DNA of 12,902 nt from Parvibaculum sp. (GTDB taxonomy: Bacteria; Pseudomonadota; Alphaproteobacteria; Parvibaculales; Parvibaculaceae), in contig JACIYQ010000182.1 in the NCBI GenBank assembly GCA_014359855.1, positions 1-12,902 of the forward strand, in the 5' to 3' direction. The position numbers and the translations under genes are program-made. Every line of letters starts with the position of its first letter. Positions within the stretch are counted from its first letter, which is position 1. The notes beneath the pieces are model-generated. The model was given only the letters and a program-made list of their open reading frames with translations, searched no databases and was not told the origin of the DNA. This document shows, in pieces, positions 5,622-12,765 of the stretch.

Positions 5622-7736
5622 TCAGGCCTTCTCCGTCACGGCGAGCGCGAAGGCCTGCACGCGCGCGACTTCCTTCAGCCGCTCGAAACGTCCCGAAGCC
5701 CCGCCATGTCCCGCATCCATGTTGATGTGGAGCAGCGTGATGCCGTCATTCGTGCGGGCCTCGCGCAACTTCGCCACCCATTTCGCGGGCTCCCAATAGG
5801 TGACGCGCGGATCGGTCAGCCCGCCCAGCGCGAAGATATGCGGATAGGCCTGGGGGCGCACATTGTCGTAAGGCGAATAGGAGGCCATGTATTCGTAGGC
5901 CTCGCGGCTTTCGATCGGATTGCCCCACTCGTTCCATTCCGGCGGTGTCAGCGGCAGCGACGCATCGAGGATCGTCGCCAGCACGTCGACGAAGGGAACT
6001 TCCGCCACGATCCCCTTGAAGAGGTCCGGCGCCATGTTGGCGACCGCCCCCATCAGCATGCCGCCCGCGCTGCCGCCATGCGCGACGATATTGCCACGCG
6101 CGGTGAAGCCTTCCTTCGCCAGATGTTCGCCGGCCGCGATGAAGTCGGTAAAGGTATTGCGCTTCTTGAGAAGCTTTCCTTCCTTGTACCAGCGATATCC
6201 CTTCTCCTTGCCGCCGCGAATATGCGCGATCGCATAGACGAAACCGCGATCGGCGAGCGACAGGCAGGTGGTCGAGAAGGAGGCCGGAATGCTGATCCCG
6301 TAGGAGCCATAGCCATAGAGCAGGCAGGGTGCGCTGCCGTCGGGCGCGAGCCCCTGGCGGTAGACGAGCGATATCGGCACCTGCTCGCCGTCCGCCGCCG
6401 TGGCGAAGATGCGCCGCGTCACATAGTCCGCCGGGTTGTGTCCCGAAGGCACTTCCTGCCGCTTGCGGAACGTCCGCTCGCGCGTTTCGAGGTCGTAATC
6501 GTAGACTTCCGCCGGCGTCGTCATCGAGCTGTAGGAAAAGCGTAAAGCGGCCGTCTCGTATTCGAAGCCCGCGCCCATGTTGAGGTCATAGGCTTCTTCG
6601 TCGAACGAGATCTCGTGTTCCACCCCGTCCGCGATCCGGCGCACCGCGATGCGCGGCAGCCCGTCGCGGCGTTCGAGCCGCACATGGAAGTCGCGATAGG
6701 CGACGTGATGCAGCACCAGCGTGCCGGGCCGGTGGGGAACGAGGTCGCGCCAGTTCTCGCGGCCGGGCGCTTCTTCCGGCGCCTCCACGATCTTGAAGTC
6801 CTCCGCGCCCTCCGCATTGGTGAGAATGAGAAAGCGTCCGCGCGGCGCGTCGTGTTCGATATCGTATTCGACGCCGTCCTCGCGCGGCGCCACGAGCTTC
6901 GGCGGCGTGGCGGGCGCGTCCGCCGGGATCAAATAGATCTCGCTCGTCTGGTGGTCATGGGCGGAGATGACGAGCCACTTGCCGCTCTGCGTCTTGCCCA
7001 CGCCGGCGAAGAAACCTTCGTCCTTCTCCGCATAGACGAGCTTGTCTTCGCTCGCTGGCGTGCCCACGACATGACGGAAGACCTTGAGCGGGCGGTGCTC
7101 TTCGTCCACCTGCGTGTAGAGAAAGCTTTCGCCCGTGGCGTCCCAGGCGATGCCGGGCGAGGTATCGGGCACCTCGTCGTCGAGATCCTTGCCCGTGTCG
7201 AGATCGCGCAAGCGGACGGTGAAATATTCCGATCCCTTGCGGTCGGCCGACCATGCCGCGAGCCGGTGCGCCGGCGCGTGGTCCACATCGCCGATCTTGA
7301 AATAGGCTTCGCCCTCCGCTTCGCGGTTCGCGTCGAGGATCACCTCCTCGCCGTCCTCCTCGCCGCCCCCTTCTGCATCACGAGGCCGGCGGCAGAACAG
7401 CGGATGCTGCGCCCCTTCCACGAAGCGCGTGTAATAGGCGAAAGCGCCGTCGGGCGAGGGCACCGAGCTGTCGTCTTCCTTGATCCGCCCCTTCATCTCG
7501 GCAAACAGCGTCTCGCGCAATTCGGCAACAGGCGCGAGCGCCGCGTCCGTATAGGCGTTCTCGGCTTCGAGATAGGTCCGGATGTCCTTGTCGAGCACGC
7601 CGGGATCGCGCATCACCTCGCGCCAGTTCTCGTCGCGCAACCAGGCGTAATCGTCGATGCGTCGGATGCCGTGATGCGTATCGGGCGCGGGCCGTTTTTC
7701 GGCGCGCGGTGCGCTGGCGGGTGGCGTGAGTTTCAT
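5622..7736 (-). CDS. ptrB: Oligopeptidase B (S9A prolyl-oligopeptidase family)
   Basis: A 704-aa serine peptidase that cleaves short peptides, in oligopeptidase B after Arg or Lys, in the cytoplasm or periplasm. The N-terminal part (to about residue 420) is the seven-bladed beta-propeller that filters substrate size; it begins with HHGIRRIDDYAWLRDENW, typical of the family. The C-terminal alpha/beta hydrolase domain has the triad: Ser556 in GGSAGGMLMG, Asp642 in DPRVTYWEPAKW, His677 in DAGHGGASGR. PPEWNEWGNP matches the oligopeptidase B signature segment. The frame stays open to 8246, but the extension runs through the repeat at 7785 and overlaps msrB, has no protein character, and the family N-terminus fits the ATG at 7736, so I use that start. 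Length is normal (680-710 aa). Confidence 0.93.
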   Translation of the reverse strand: MKLTPPASAPRAEKRPAPDTHHGIRRIDDYAWLRDENWREVMRDPGVLDKDIRTYLEAENAYTDAALAPVAELRETLFAEMKGRIKEDDSSVPSPDGAFAYYTRFVEGAQHPLFCRRPRDAEGGGEEDGEEVILDANREAEGEAYFKIGDVDHAPAHRLAAWSADRKGSEYFTVRLRDLDTGKDLDDEVPDTSPGIAWDATGESFLYTQVDEEHRPLKVFRHVVGTPASEDKLVYAEKDEGFFAGVGKTQSGKWLVISAHDHQTSEIYLIPADAPATPPKLVAPREDGVEYDIEHDAPRGRFLILTNAEGAEDFKIVEAPEEAPGRENWRDLVPHRPGTLVLHHVAYRDFHVRLERRDGLPRIAVRRIADGVEHEISFDEEAYDLNMGAGFEYETAALRFSYSSMTTPAEVYDYDLETRERTFRKRQEVPSGHNPADYVTRRIFATAADGEQVPISLVYRQGLAPDGSAPCLLYGYGSYGISIPASFSTTCLSLADRGFVYAIAHIRGGKEKGYRWYKEGKLLKKRNTFTDFIAAGEHLAKEGFTARGNIVAHGGSAGGMLMGAVANMAPDLFKGIVAEVPFVDVLATILDASLPLTPPEWNEWGNPIESREAYEYMASYSPYDNVRPQAYPHIFALGGLTDPRVTYWEPAKWVAKLREARTNDGITLLHINMDAGHGGASGRFERLKEVARVQAFALAVTEKA

Positions 7737-7784
7737 TTGGGATAGGCTTTCCAGGCGCGGGTTGATGACGGAAATGGAGAAATA

Positions 7785-7890
7785 CCGCCATTGCGAGGAC
7801 TGCGAGGCGAAGCCGAAGCAGGATGAAGCAATCCAGGGGCCGCAACCTCGGCGCTTGCCGCTCCTGAGTTGCGTCGCTCGCGCTCGCCCC
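7785..7890 (+). repeat. Dispersed palindromic repeat, copy 1
   Basis: The core at 7789-7832 runs from CATTGCGAGGACTGC through GAGGCGAAGCCGAAGCAGGA to GCAATCC. It is nearly identical, in opposite orientation, to the copy at 8792-8840. The bases that follow (7833-7890: CCAGGGGCCGC to GAGTTGCGTCGCTCGCGCTC) look like the second half of a mosaic element with a degraded end. Read as protein the core gives RHCEDCEAKPKQDEAIQ, a string familiar to me from spurious ORFs in alphaproteobacterial genomes. It lies in the 5' leader of the oligopeptidase gene and downstream of msrB, where such elements can fold in RNA or act as a recombination site. The outer limits are approximate. Confidence 0.7.
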
Positions 7891-7896
7891 GAAAGA

Positions 7897-8319
7897 TCAT
7901 TTCTCCGACGTGTCGTCCGGTCTGAAATCCAGCGCATGCCCATTGGTGCAGTAGCGCAGGCCCGTCGGCTGCGGTCCGTCCGGGAACACATGGCCGAGAT
8001 GCGCATCGCATTTAGCGCAGAGGATTTCGATGCGCCGCATGCCACGGCTGACATCTTCCTTCGTGGCGATGGCGCCCGGTTCGATCGCATCGAAGAAGCT
8101 CGGCCAGCCGGAGCCGCTTTCATATTTCGTGTCGGAACGGAAAAGCTCTGAGCCGCAGCAGACGCAGACGAACGTGCCCTCGCGCTTCTCGGCGAGCCAG
8201 GGGCCGGTAAACGGCCGTTCGGTCGCCGAACAGCGCGTGACCTCATACTGCTCGGGCGTCAGCTTCTGCCGCCACTCGTCATCCGCCATGTCGGGTTTGC
8301 CGGATTTGATGTCGGTCAT
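7897..8319 (-). CDS. msrB: Peptide-methionine (R)-S-oxide reductase MsrB
   Basis: A 140-aa cytoplasmic enzyme that reduces the R-form of methionine sulfoxide in proteins, repairing oxidative damage. Two zinc-holding pairs are visible, C52-V-C-C55 (which contains an extra Cys54) and C101-A-K-C104, plus the family core SGSGWPSF and CDAHLGHVFPDGP. The catalytic Cys is C124 in RYCTNG. The position often used for the resolving Cys, in SGCGWPS-type sequences, is Ser70 here, while the N-terminal region has C30 (EVTRCSATERPFTG), which may take over that role. The start is fixed by GGGAGG just upstream of ATG at 8319; the frame is open further upstream but without similarity. Length is normal for a stand-alone MsrB. 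It appears monocistronic, between the IS remnant and repeat copy 1. Confidence 0.95.
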   Translation of the reverse strand: MTDIKSGKPDMADDEWRQKLTPEQYEVTRCSATERPFTGPWLAEKREGTFVCVCCGSELFRSDTKYESGSGWPSFFDAIEPGAIATKEDVSRGMRRIEILCAKCDAHLGHVFPDGPQPTGLRYCTNGHALDFRPDDTSEK

Positions 8320-8354
8320 GGAACCTCCCGGAAAAGAACGCTGTCGCGAATATC

Positions 8355-8383
8355 TATATGGGCTGCATGACGCCGCCGGGCAA
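8355..8383 (-). promoter_or_regulatory. Possible sigma-70-like promoter of msrB
   Basis: On the minus strand TTGCCC (8383-8378) and CATATA (8360-8355) are 17 bases apart, about 35 bases ahead of the msrB start. The match is weak and is supported by position only. Confidence 0.3.
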
Positions 8384-8409
8384 CCGGCCTCTCTTCCCAC
8401 CCTCCCCGA

Positions 8410-8456
8410 GGGTGTATGGACCGGGGACATGGTTGACACCTGTTCGGGGACATAGG
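8410..8456 (-). repeat. Likely terminal end of an IS481-type element
   Basis: Just after the transposase-remnant stop codon the minus strand reads ATGTCCCCGAAC, then GTGTCAACCATGTCCCCGGT, with ATGTCCCCG occurring twice. Ends starting TGT and carrying such repeats are common in IS481-family elements. The exact outer end and any target duplication cannot be fixed because the other end is missing. Confidence 0.45.
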
Positions 8457-8732
8457 TTACCCCTCCTGAGAGGTCTGGCGAGGGCGTTTGAGGTCGATGG
8501 AGGCAATCTGTGTTGCGCCGAAGCAGATGCGATAGAGGCCGTCGCGCTCTGCGGGCCTGATGGCGACCTGCTCGCCGGCGAAGGCTCTTGGAACGCGCCA
8601 GATACGGTTTTTAAAACTGACATATGAACTGGAGAGTGCGACGCGGCGGAGGACGTCGCCGCTGTCGTACTCGATGCGGGGCGGCCTCGCGGGGAAGGCG
8701 CGCGGCGAGGGGCGGCGCCCATGTGTCTCTCG
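8457..8732 (-). pseudogene. IS481-family transposase, C-terminal remnant
   Basis: Ninety-one codons open on the minus strand between TGA (just above 8732) and TAA (8459-8457). The reading is SPRAFPARPPRIEYDSGDVLRRV, then SYVSFKNRIWRVPRAFAGEQ, VAIRPAERDGLYRICFGATQ and IASIDLKRP. This is the C-terminal beta-rich tail of IS481-type DDE transposases, where a Y-x-P-SPR-x-FP linker precedes an SFKG-x-xW-x-VP-x-AF-G-E-x-VAIRP segment. The catalytic DDE core and helix-turn-helix are gone, and no start codon or ribosome site is present, so it is a fossil. It lies between msrB and repeat copy 2, marking this intergenic stretch as an insertion site. Confidence 0.8.
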
Positions 8733-8791
8733 TCAGTTGAATAATTGTTCAAGTGTAATCAGGTTGTAGGGCGCGGCGCAAGACCCCGGTC

Positions 8792-8840
8792 GTCATTGCT
8801 CGTCCTGCTTCGGCTTCGCCTCGCAGTCCTCGCAATGACG
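8792..8840 (-). repeat. Dispersed palindromic repeat, copy 2 (inverted)
   Basis: The reverse complement of this stretch matches the core of copy 1 (7789-7832) almost base for base over about 40 bases. The copy ends in 8-bp inverted termini GTCATTGC (8792-8799) and GCAATGAC (8832-8839) and contains an inner CTGC/GCAG pair, so it can fold into a hairpin. It lies about 70 bases before purT. Confidence 0.75.
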
Positions 8841-8909
8841 GATTGGTGACGTGTCACATCCTCTCTCCGATGTGCTAAACCCGCCCCCAACCAACCTTTC
8901 GGAGGCTCC

Positions 8910-10115
8910 ATGCGCATCGGCACGCCGCTTTCCCCATCCGCTTTCCGCGTCATGCTTCTCGGCTCCGGCGAGCTCGGCAAGGAAGTGGTGATCGAGCTGC
9001 AACGGCTTGGCGTCGAGGTGATCGCGGTCGACCGCTATGCGAACGCGCCGGCGCATCAGGTGGCGCACCGTTCCCATGTGATTGCCATGACGGATGCAAA
9101 GGCGCTCCGCGCGCTGGTCGAGAAGGAGCGGCCGCATCTCATCGTGCCGGAGATCGAGGCCATTGCGACGGACGAGCTTGCGCGCATCGAGGCGGACGGT
9201 CTCGCGCAAGTGATCCCGACCGCGCGGGCGACGCAGCTCACCATGAACCGCGAGGGTATCCGCTGCCTCGCGGCCGAAGAACTCGGCCTGCCGACATCAC
9301 CTTACGCTTTCGCCTCGACGGCTGCCGAACTGAAAGAGGCAATAGCGGCGGGCATTGGTTTTCCCTGCTTCGTGAAGCCCGTCATGTCGTCCTCCGGCAA
9401 GGGACAGAGCCTGCTCAACGGCCCGGACGACATTCAGCCTGCATGGGATTACGCGATGGCGGGCGGGCGCGTCGAGGCGCCGCGCGTCATTGTCGAGGGG
9501 CTCGTCGATTTCGACTACGAGATCACGCAACTCACGGTGCGTGCGAAGGGTGCCGGCGGTGAGGTCGAAACCTTCTTCTGCGCGCCCATCGGCCATCGCC
9601 AGGTGAAGGGCGACTATGTCGAGAGCTGGCAGCCGCAGGTTATGAGCGACAGGGCGCTCGCCTCCGCGCGCGACATCGCGGGGCGGGTCACCGGCGCGCT
9701 GGGCGGCAGGGGCATATTCGGCGTCGAGCTTTTCGTGAAGGGCGATGAAGTCTGGTTCTCGGAAGTTTCGCCGCGCCCGCACGACACCGGCCTCGTCACG
9801 CTCATCACCCAATACCAGAGCGAGTTTGCGCTTCATGCCCGCGCGATCCTCGGGCTTCCCGTGACCGTCGGCCAGATTTCGCCCGGCGCCTCCGCCGTCA
9901 TCTATGGCGGGCTCGAGGAGAAGGGCATCGCCTTCGAGGGCGTCGAGAAGGCGCTGTCGCTGCCCGGTACCGATCTCCGTCTTTTCGGCAAGCCGGAATC
10001 CTTCGAGCGCCGCCGCATGGGCGTCGCGCTTGCACGTGCCGCCGATACGGACGAGGCGCGGAAACTGGCAAAGCAGGCGGCGGACAGCGTCAGGCCTGTT
10101 CCCGGCGCGAAATAA
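8910..10115 (+). CDS. purT: Formate-dependent GAR transformylase PurT
   Basis: A 401-aa ATP-grasp enzyme that makes formylglycinamide ribonucleotide from GAR, formate and ATP: step 3 of purine synthesis, an alternative to folate-dependent PurN. Residues 13-60 are the pre-ATP-grasp fold with VMLLGSGELGKEVVIELQRL and the DRYANAPAHQVAHRSH segment characteristic of PurT. The ATP-grasp domain shows CFVKPVMSSSGKGQS (about 153-167), IVEGLVDFDYEIT (194-206) and the metal/phosphate site GVELFV...WFSEVSPRPHDTG (271-294), with E273 and E285 as likely Mg ligands. The length is close to E. coli PurT (392 aa). GGAGG at 8901-8905 sets the start. A downstream hairpin (10124-10142) without a T run may mark its 3' end. 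Confidence 0.96.
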   Translation: MRIGTPLSPSAFRVMLLGSGELGKEVVIELQRLGVEVIAVDRYANAPAHQVAHRSHVIAMTDAKALRALVEKERPHLIVPEIEAIATDELARIEADGLAQVIPTARATQLTMNREGIRCLAAEELGLPTSPYAFASTAAELKEAIAAGIGFPCFVKPVMSSSGKGQSLLNGPDDIQPAWDYAMAGGRVEAPRVIVEGLVDFDYEITQLTVRAKGAGGEVETFFCAPIGHRQVKGDYVESWQPQVMSDRALASARDIAGRVTGALGGRGIFGVELFVKGDEVWFSEVSPRPHDTGLVTLITQYQSEFALHARAILGLPVTVGQISPGASAVIYGGLEEKGIAFEGVEKALSLPGTDLRLFGKPESFERRRMGVALARAADTDEARKLAKQAADSVRPVPGAK

Positions 10116-10123
10116 ATCTTGCT

Positions 10124-10142
10124 GGGAGGCTTCCTGCCTCTC
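10124..10142. repeat. 7-bp hairpin after purT
   Basis: GGGAGGC and GCCTCTC (one G-U wobble) around a TTCCT loop, 9 bases after the purT stop codon. It has no T run, so it is a possible 3' stabiliser or a weak terminator only. Confidence 0.4.
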
Positions 10143-10200
10143 GCAACGGAGTATCTTATGCGCCATGTTTTCCGCGCCAGGTCTTCTGGCTGTTGCGTCG

Positions 10201-10213
10201 GGAGTAAGGATTG
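10201..10213 (+). promoter_or_regulatory. Ribosome site setting a TTG start
   Basis: GGAGTAAGGA sits directly before TTG at 10211-10213. TTG is the only codon that keeps the whole first transmembrane helix (TFFYLGLGLLLLLGG) with a ribosome site in range. The ATG codons just upstream (about 10158-10164) are not in this frame. Confidence 0.7.
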
Positions 10214-11161
10214 ACCTTCTTCTATCTCGGGCTCGGGCTTCTTCTGCTCCTCGGCGGTGCTGAATTCCTGGTCAAGGGTGCGGCGGCGCTTGCGGCGCGC
10301 ATCGGCGTCTCGCCTTTCCTGATCGGGCTCACCCTTGTCGGCTTCGGCACCTCGGCGCCGGAACTCGTGGCAAGCCTCGAAGGCGCGTTTCGAGGCTATC
10401 CGGGTATCGCCGTCGGCAATGTCGTCGGCTCGAACATCGCCAACATCCTCCTCATTCTCGGCGCGTCCGGCCTCATCTTCCCGCTCGTCTGCGACCGCGA
10501 CGTGCTGAAGCGCGACGGCGCGATGATGCTCATTGCCGCCGCGGCGTTTGTCGTGGTCTGTCTCGTCGGCGAACTCTCGCGGCTTGCCGGTTTCGCCTTC
10601 CTCGCCGTCCTCGCGCTCTATCTCGTCTATACCTACCGGGCGGACAAGAAGGGCCAGGACGGGGCGGGGGAGCTTCATGCCGCCGAGGCGGAGTTTCTCA
10701 AGGCCCGCCATCCGATGAGCCTCGTCATCGAAATCGTCATGGCGGCAGGCGGGCTCATCGCGCTCGTCACCGGTGCCTCGCTCCTTGTCGGCAGTGCGGT
10801 CGAGATCGCCACCGGGTTCGGTATCTCCGATTCCATCGTCGGGCTCACCATCGTCGCTGTCGGCACCTCGTTGCCGGAGCTTGCGACCTCCGTCCTCGCC
10901 GCCCTTCGACGCCAGGCGGATATCGCCATCGGCAATGTCGTCGGCTCGAACATCTTCAACGTGTTCGGTATCGCCGGTGTCGTTGCCTCGGTGAAGCCCG
11001 TTTCCGTTCCCGGGGATATCGCCTCCTTCGACATCTGGGTCATGGCCGCCGCCTCGATCCTGTTCATGGTCTTCGCCTGGTCGGGCAGGCGGATCGGGCG
11101 GGTGGCGGCGCTCCTTCTTCTGCTCGGCTACGGGGCTTATGTGACGTTTTTATTGCATTAG
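10211..11161 (+). CDS. Calcium/sodium antiporter, CaCA family (YrbG-like)
   Basis: A 316-aa inner-membrane protein with about ten transmembrane helices in two inverted halves, the Na+/Ca2+ exchanger fold. The two alpha repeats are clear: GFGTSAPELVASLEG with GNVVGSNIANILLILG (residues 44-84), and VGTSLPELATSVLAALRR with GNVVGSNIFNVFGIAG (218-256). Glu51 and Glu223, one per repeat, are the ion-binding carboxylates, with N75/N78 and N247/N250 beside them. A short charged loop (RADKKGQDGAGELHAAEAEF, about 143-162) separates the halves on the cytoplasmic side. Family members exchange Ca2+ (or K+) for Na+. Length fits (310-330 aa). It starts at TTG, 95 bases after purT, and may be co-transcribed with it, though a purine-related role is not implied. 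Confidence 0.92.
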   Translation: MTFFYLGLGLLLLLGGAEFLVKGAAALAARIGVSPFLIGLTLVGFGTSAPELVASLEGAFRGYPGIAVGNVVGSNIANILLILGASGLIFPLVCDRDVLKRDGAMMLIAAAAFVVVCLVGELSRLAGFAFLAVLALYLVYTYRADKKGQDGAGELHAAEAEFLKARHPMSLVIEIVMAAGGLIALVTGASLLVGSAVEIATGFGISDSIVGLTIVAVGTSLPELATSVLAALRRQADIAIGNVVGSNIFNVFGIAGVVASVKPVSVPGDIASFDIWVMAAASILFMVFAWSGRRIGRVAALLLLLGYGAYVTFLLH

Positions 11162-11286
11162 CGTGACGGTCGGCCAGGTTTATCCTCGCGAATTTTGCAA
11201 ATCATCCTTTGCTTTTTCGCATTTAAACGGTGCGCCGCTGCCGCTATCCTGCAATCTCCCGACCATTTGCCGGAGGCAGGACGCAG

Positions 11287-12246
11287 ATGAACTGGGACGA
11301 TTTGCGCTTCTTTCTGGCTGTTGCCGGGGCGGGCAGCCTTTCCGGCGCCGGCCAGCAGCTTGGCGTCAATACGACGACGGTTTTGCGCCGCGTGGCCTCC
11401 CTCGAGGACGATCTCGGCGCCCGCCTCTTCGAACGCGAGCGCACCGGCTACCGCCTCACCGCCGCCGGCGAGAAGCTCGTCGAGGCGCTGGAGCCCGTGG
11501 ATCGGCGGCTTTCCGCGCTTCCGCGTGATTTTGCAGCTACGGGCGAGGGCGCCGAAGGTTCTGTCCGGCTTGCGGCGGGCGAGACCGTCGCCACCTTTCT
11601 TCTTGCCGCAGAGTATCCGGCCTTCCGGCGCGAACATCCCGGGCTTGAGCTGGAAATCCTTACAGATCCGCGACTTACCGCCATCGGCCAGGCACCGCGG
11701 ATCGGCAATCCCCTGAAGGACGTCGACATTGCGATCCGCCTCGCCCGGCCCACGCAGGGCGACATGCTGATGCGAAAGCTCGGCGACATGGCCTACGGGC
11801 TCTACGCCTCGCCCGGTTATCTCGAGACGCGCGGCCGGCCACTTCAGATGCAGGACATTGGAGCTCACGACCTCATCGGCTTCCCGCGTGGGGAAACACC
11901 GCTCGGTCCTGTCTGGTGGTTCTCGCGTGCAGAAAAATCGGCGCGAATCGCTTTGCGCTCTTCAAGCGTTTCGGCGCGTGCCGAGGCGGCGCGCCAGGGG
12001 CTGGGTCTGACGGCGCTGCCTTGCATGGTTGGCGATGTCGAAACCGGCCTCGAACGTGTTTTTGGACCTGACACGCTCGGGTCGCTGGAGATGTGGTTGA
12101 TGACACGCAACGATCTTGCCCAGCTTGCTCACGTTCGGGCCGTTATGGAATTCGTTGTGGACGCGGTTAAGCGACACCGCTCCCCCCTCGAAGGGCGCGA
12201 TCACGAGGTGCGTGAGCTCATGCCCCGGCCTCGTCCAAACCATTGA
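11287..12246 (+). CDS. LysR-family transcriptional regulator
   Basis: A 319-aa DNA-binding regulator. The N-terminal winged helix-turn-helix covers residues about 4-62 (MNWDDLRFFLAVAGAGSLSG, then QLGVNTTTVLRRVASLEDDL and ARLFERERTGYRLTAAG), followed by a linker helix and a periplasmic-binding-protein-like effector domain (about 92-300). The effector domain is of the type that reads AETVATFLLAAEYPAFRREH and FPRGETPLGPVWWF, close to the group often annotated as LysR regulators near glyoxylate- or aromatic-related genes; the ligand is unknown. The start at 11287 follows GGAGGCAGG; the frame opens at 11230, but the extra residues do not fit the family. Unlike many LysR genes it has no divergent partner: the antiporter gene lies upstream on the same strand. 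Confidence 0.92.
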   Translation: MNWDDLRFFLAVAGAGSLSGAGQQLGVNTTTVLRRVASLEDDLGARLFERERTGYRLTAAGEKLVEALEPVDRRLSALPRDFAATGEGAEGSVRLAAGETVATFLLAAEYPAFRREHPGLELEILTDPRLTAIGQAPRIGNPLKDVDIAIRLARPTQGDMLMRKLGDMAYGLYASPGYLETRGRPLQMQDIGAHDLIGFPRGETPLGPVWWFSRAEKSARIALRSSSVSARAEAARQGLGLTALPCMVGDVETGLERVFGPDTLGSLEMWLMTRNDLAQLAHVRAVMEFVVDAVKRHRSPLEGRDHEVRELMPRPRPNH

Positions 12247-12331
12247 AAATCCGTGGAAATTCAGATCAGGCCATTGCCATTGCGCGAGGTTTCAGCGTAA
12301 AAATCTTGTGCTGATGCGGGATCGGATAGCC

Positions 12332-12346
12332 TTAACGTACCCTTAG
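12332..12346 (+). promoter_or_regulatory. Near-consensus CtrA-type box
   Basis: TTAA-N7-TTAG: the spacing is exactly that of the alphaproteobacterial CtrA site TTAA-N7-TTAA, with one mismatch in the second half. It lies 420 bases ahead of mreB and directly before the 9-bp hairpin. A chance match is quite possible. Confidence 0.35.
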
Positions 12347-12386
12347 TTTCCCGGCCGCTATGGTTAGCGCCGCGTTAGCCGGGAAA
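12347..12386. repeat. 9-bp inverted repeat with structured loop
   Basis: Perfect arms TTTCCCGGC (12347-12355) and GCCGGGAAA (12378-12386) around a 22-base loop that itself contains CGCT/AGCG. Two direct GTTAGC repeats lie within it. No T run follows on either strand. It may be the 3' structure of the LysR transcript, a structured leader, or a regulator site. Confidence 0.5.
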
Positions 12387-12674
12387 GCGCCAGCGTGGGT
12401 TCCGGGGCTACGTCCGCAGCATTCTGGTTCGAGACCTGCAAACAGGACAGGCGATGATTTTTGCGGTCCATGCAAAGACGGCACGTATGGACGAAGCGGA
12501 GGGCGGCTTTGCCTCAGTTTCGTCGCAGATCGTTCGTAGGCTGAGAATCAGTGAGATTCATCCAGCAGACGGAGCCGGGGCTTGAACGGCTGTCGCGCCG
12601 TCGGGGGAACGATGAGGGGCAAGCGACCTTCCCGCCTTTCACATGTGCTGGCGGCCGATATCCGGACGCGCCTT

Positions 12675-12698
12675 AACAAAAAAGCCACCTCAAGTGGC
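12675..12698 (-). terminator. Minus-strand intrinsic terminator upstream of mreB
   Basis: On the minus strand GCCAC-TTGAG-GTGGC (12698-12684) is followed at once by TTTTTTGTT (12683-12675). This has the layout of a rho-independent terminator, but no minus-strand gene lies to its right within the window: mreB begins on the plus strand at 12766. An antisense or small RNA would have to start inside the first part of mreB or in the 67 bases between. Confidence 0.6.
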
Positions 12699-12765
12699 GC
12701 ATTCTCAACTGCGGCCGAAACGTCTGTCGTTTCCGGCGGCGCTCTGTCAAAGGAATAGGATAAGC

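Larger units (their letters stand above)
12247..12765. other. 519-base leader region of mreB
   Basis: No protein-like reading frame is present. It must carry the mreB promoter and a leader, and shows a near-CtrA box (12332-12346), a 9-bp hairpin (12347-12386) and a minus-strand terminator-like hairpin (12675-12698), each listed separately. The length is generous for an essential gene and leaves room for a small RNA. Confidence 0.6.

Noticed and set aside
5457..7745. Two long plus-strand frames opposite the oligopeptidase gene
   Set aside because: The opposite strand encodes a complete S9 peptidase with its catalytic triad; the plus frames show only mirror-image composition.
7737..8246. An N-terminal extension of the oligopeptidase to 8246
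   Set aside because: It runs through the dispersed repeat and overlaps msrB in another frame, is Arg/Ser-rich without similarity, and the family N-terminus fits the ATG at 7736.
8354..8752. A 132-codon minus-strand frame over the IS remnant
   Set aside because: It is out of phase with the recognisable transposase tail, which lies in another frame, and shows no family character.
8846..8857. GTGAC-GT-GTCAC palindrome before purT as an operator
   Set aside because: Five-base arms adjoining a palindromic repeat are weak evidence, and I know of no regulator with this site at purT.
11230..11286. An upstream start of the LysR gene
   Set aside because: The 19 added residues do not fit the family, and the ATG at 11287 has a good ribosome site and the typical MNWDDLRFFLAV opening.
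12425..12450. A tRNA-like T-arm (GGTTCGAGACC) in the mreB leader
   Set aside because: The stem is too short and no acceptor, anticodon or D arm can be built around it.
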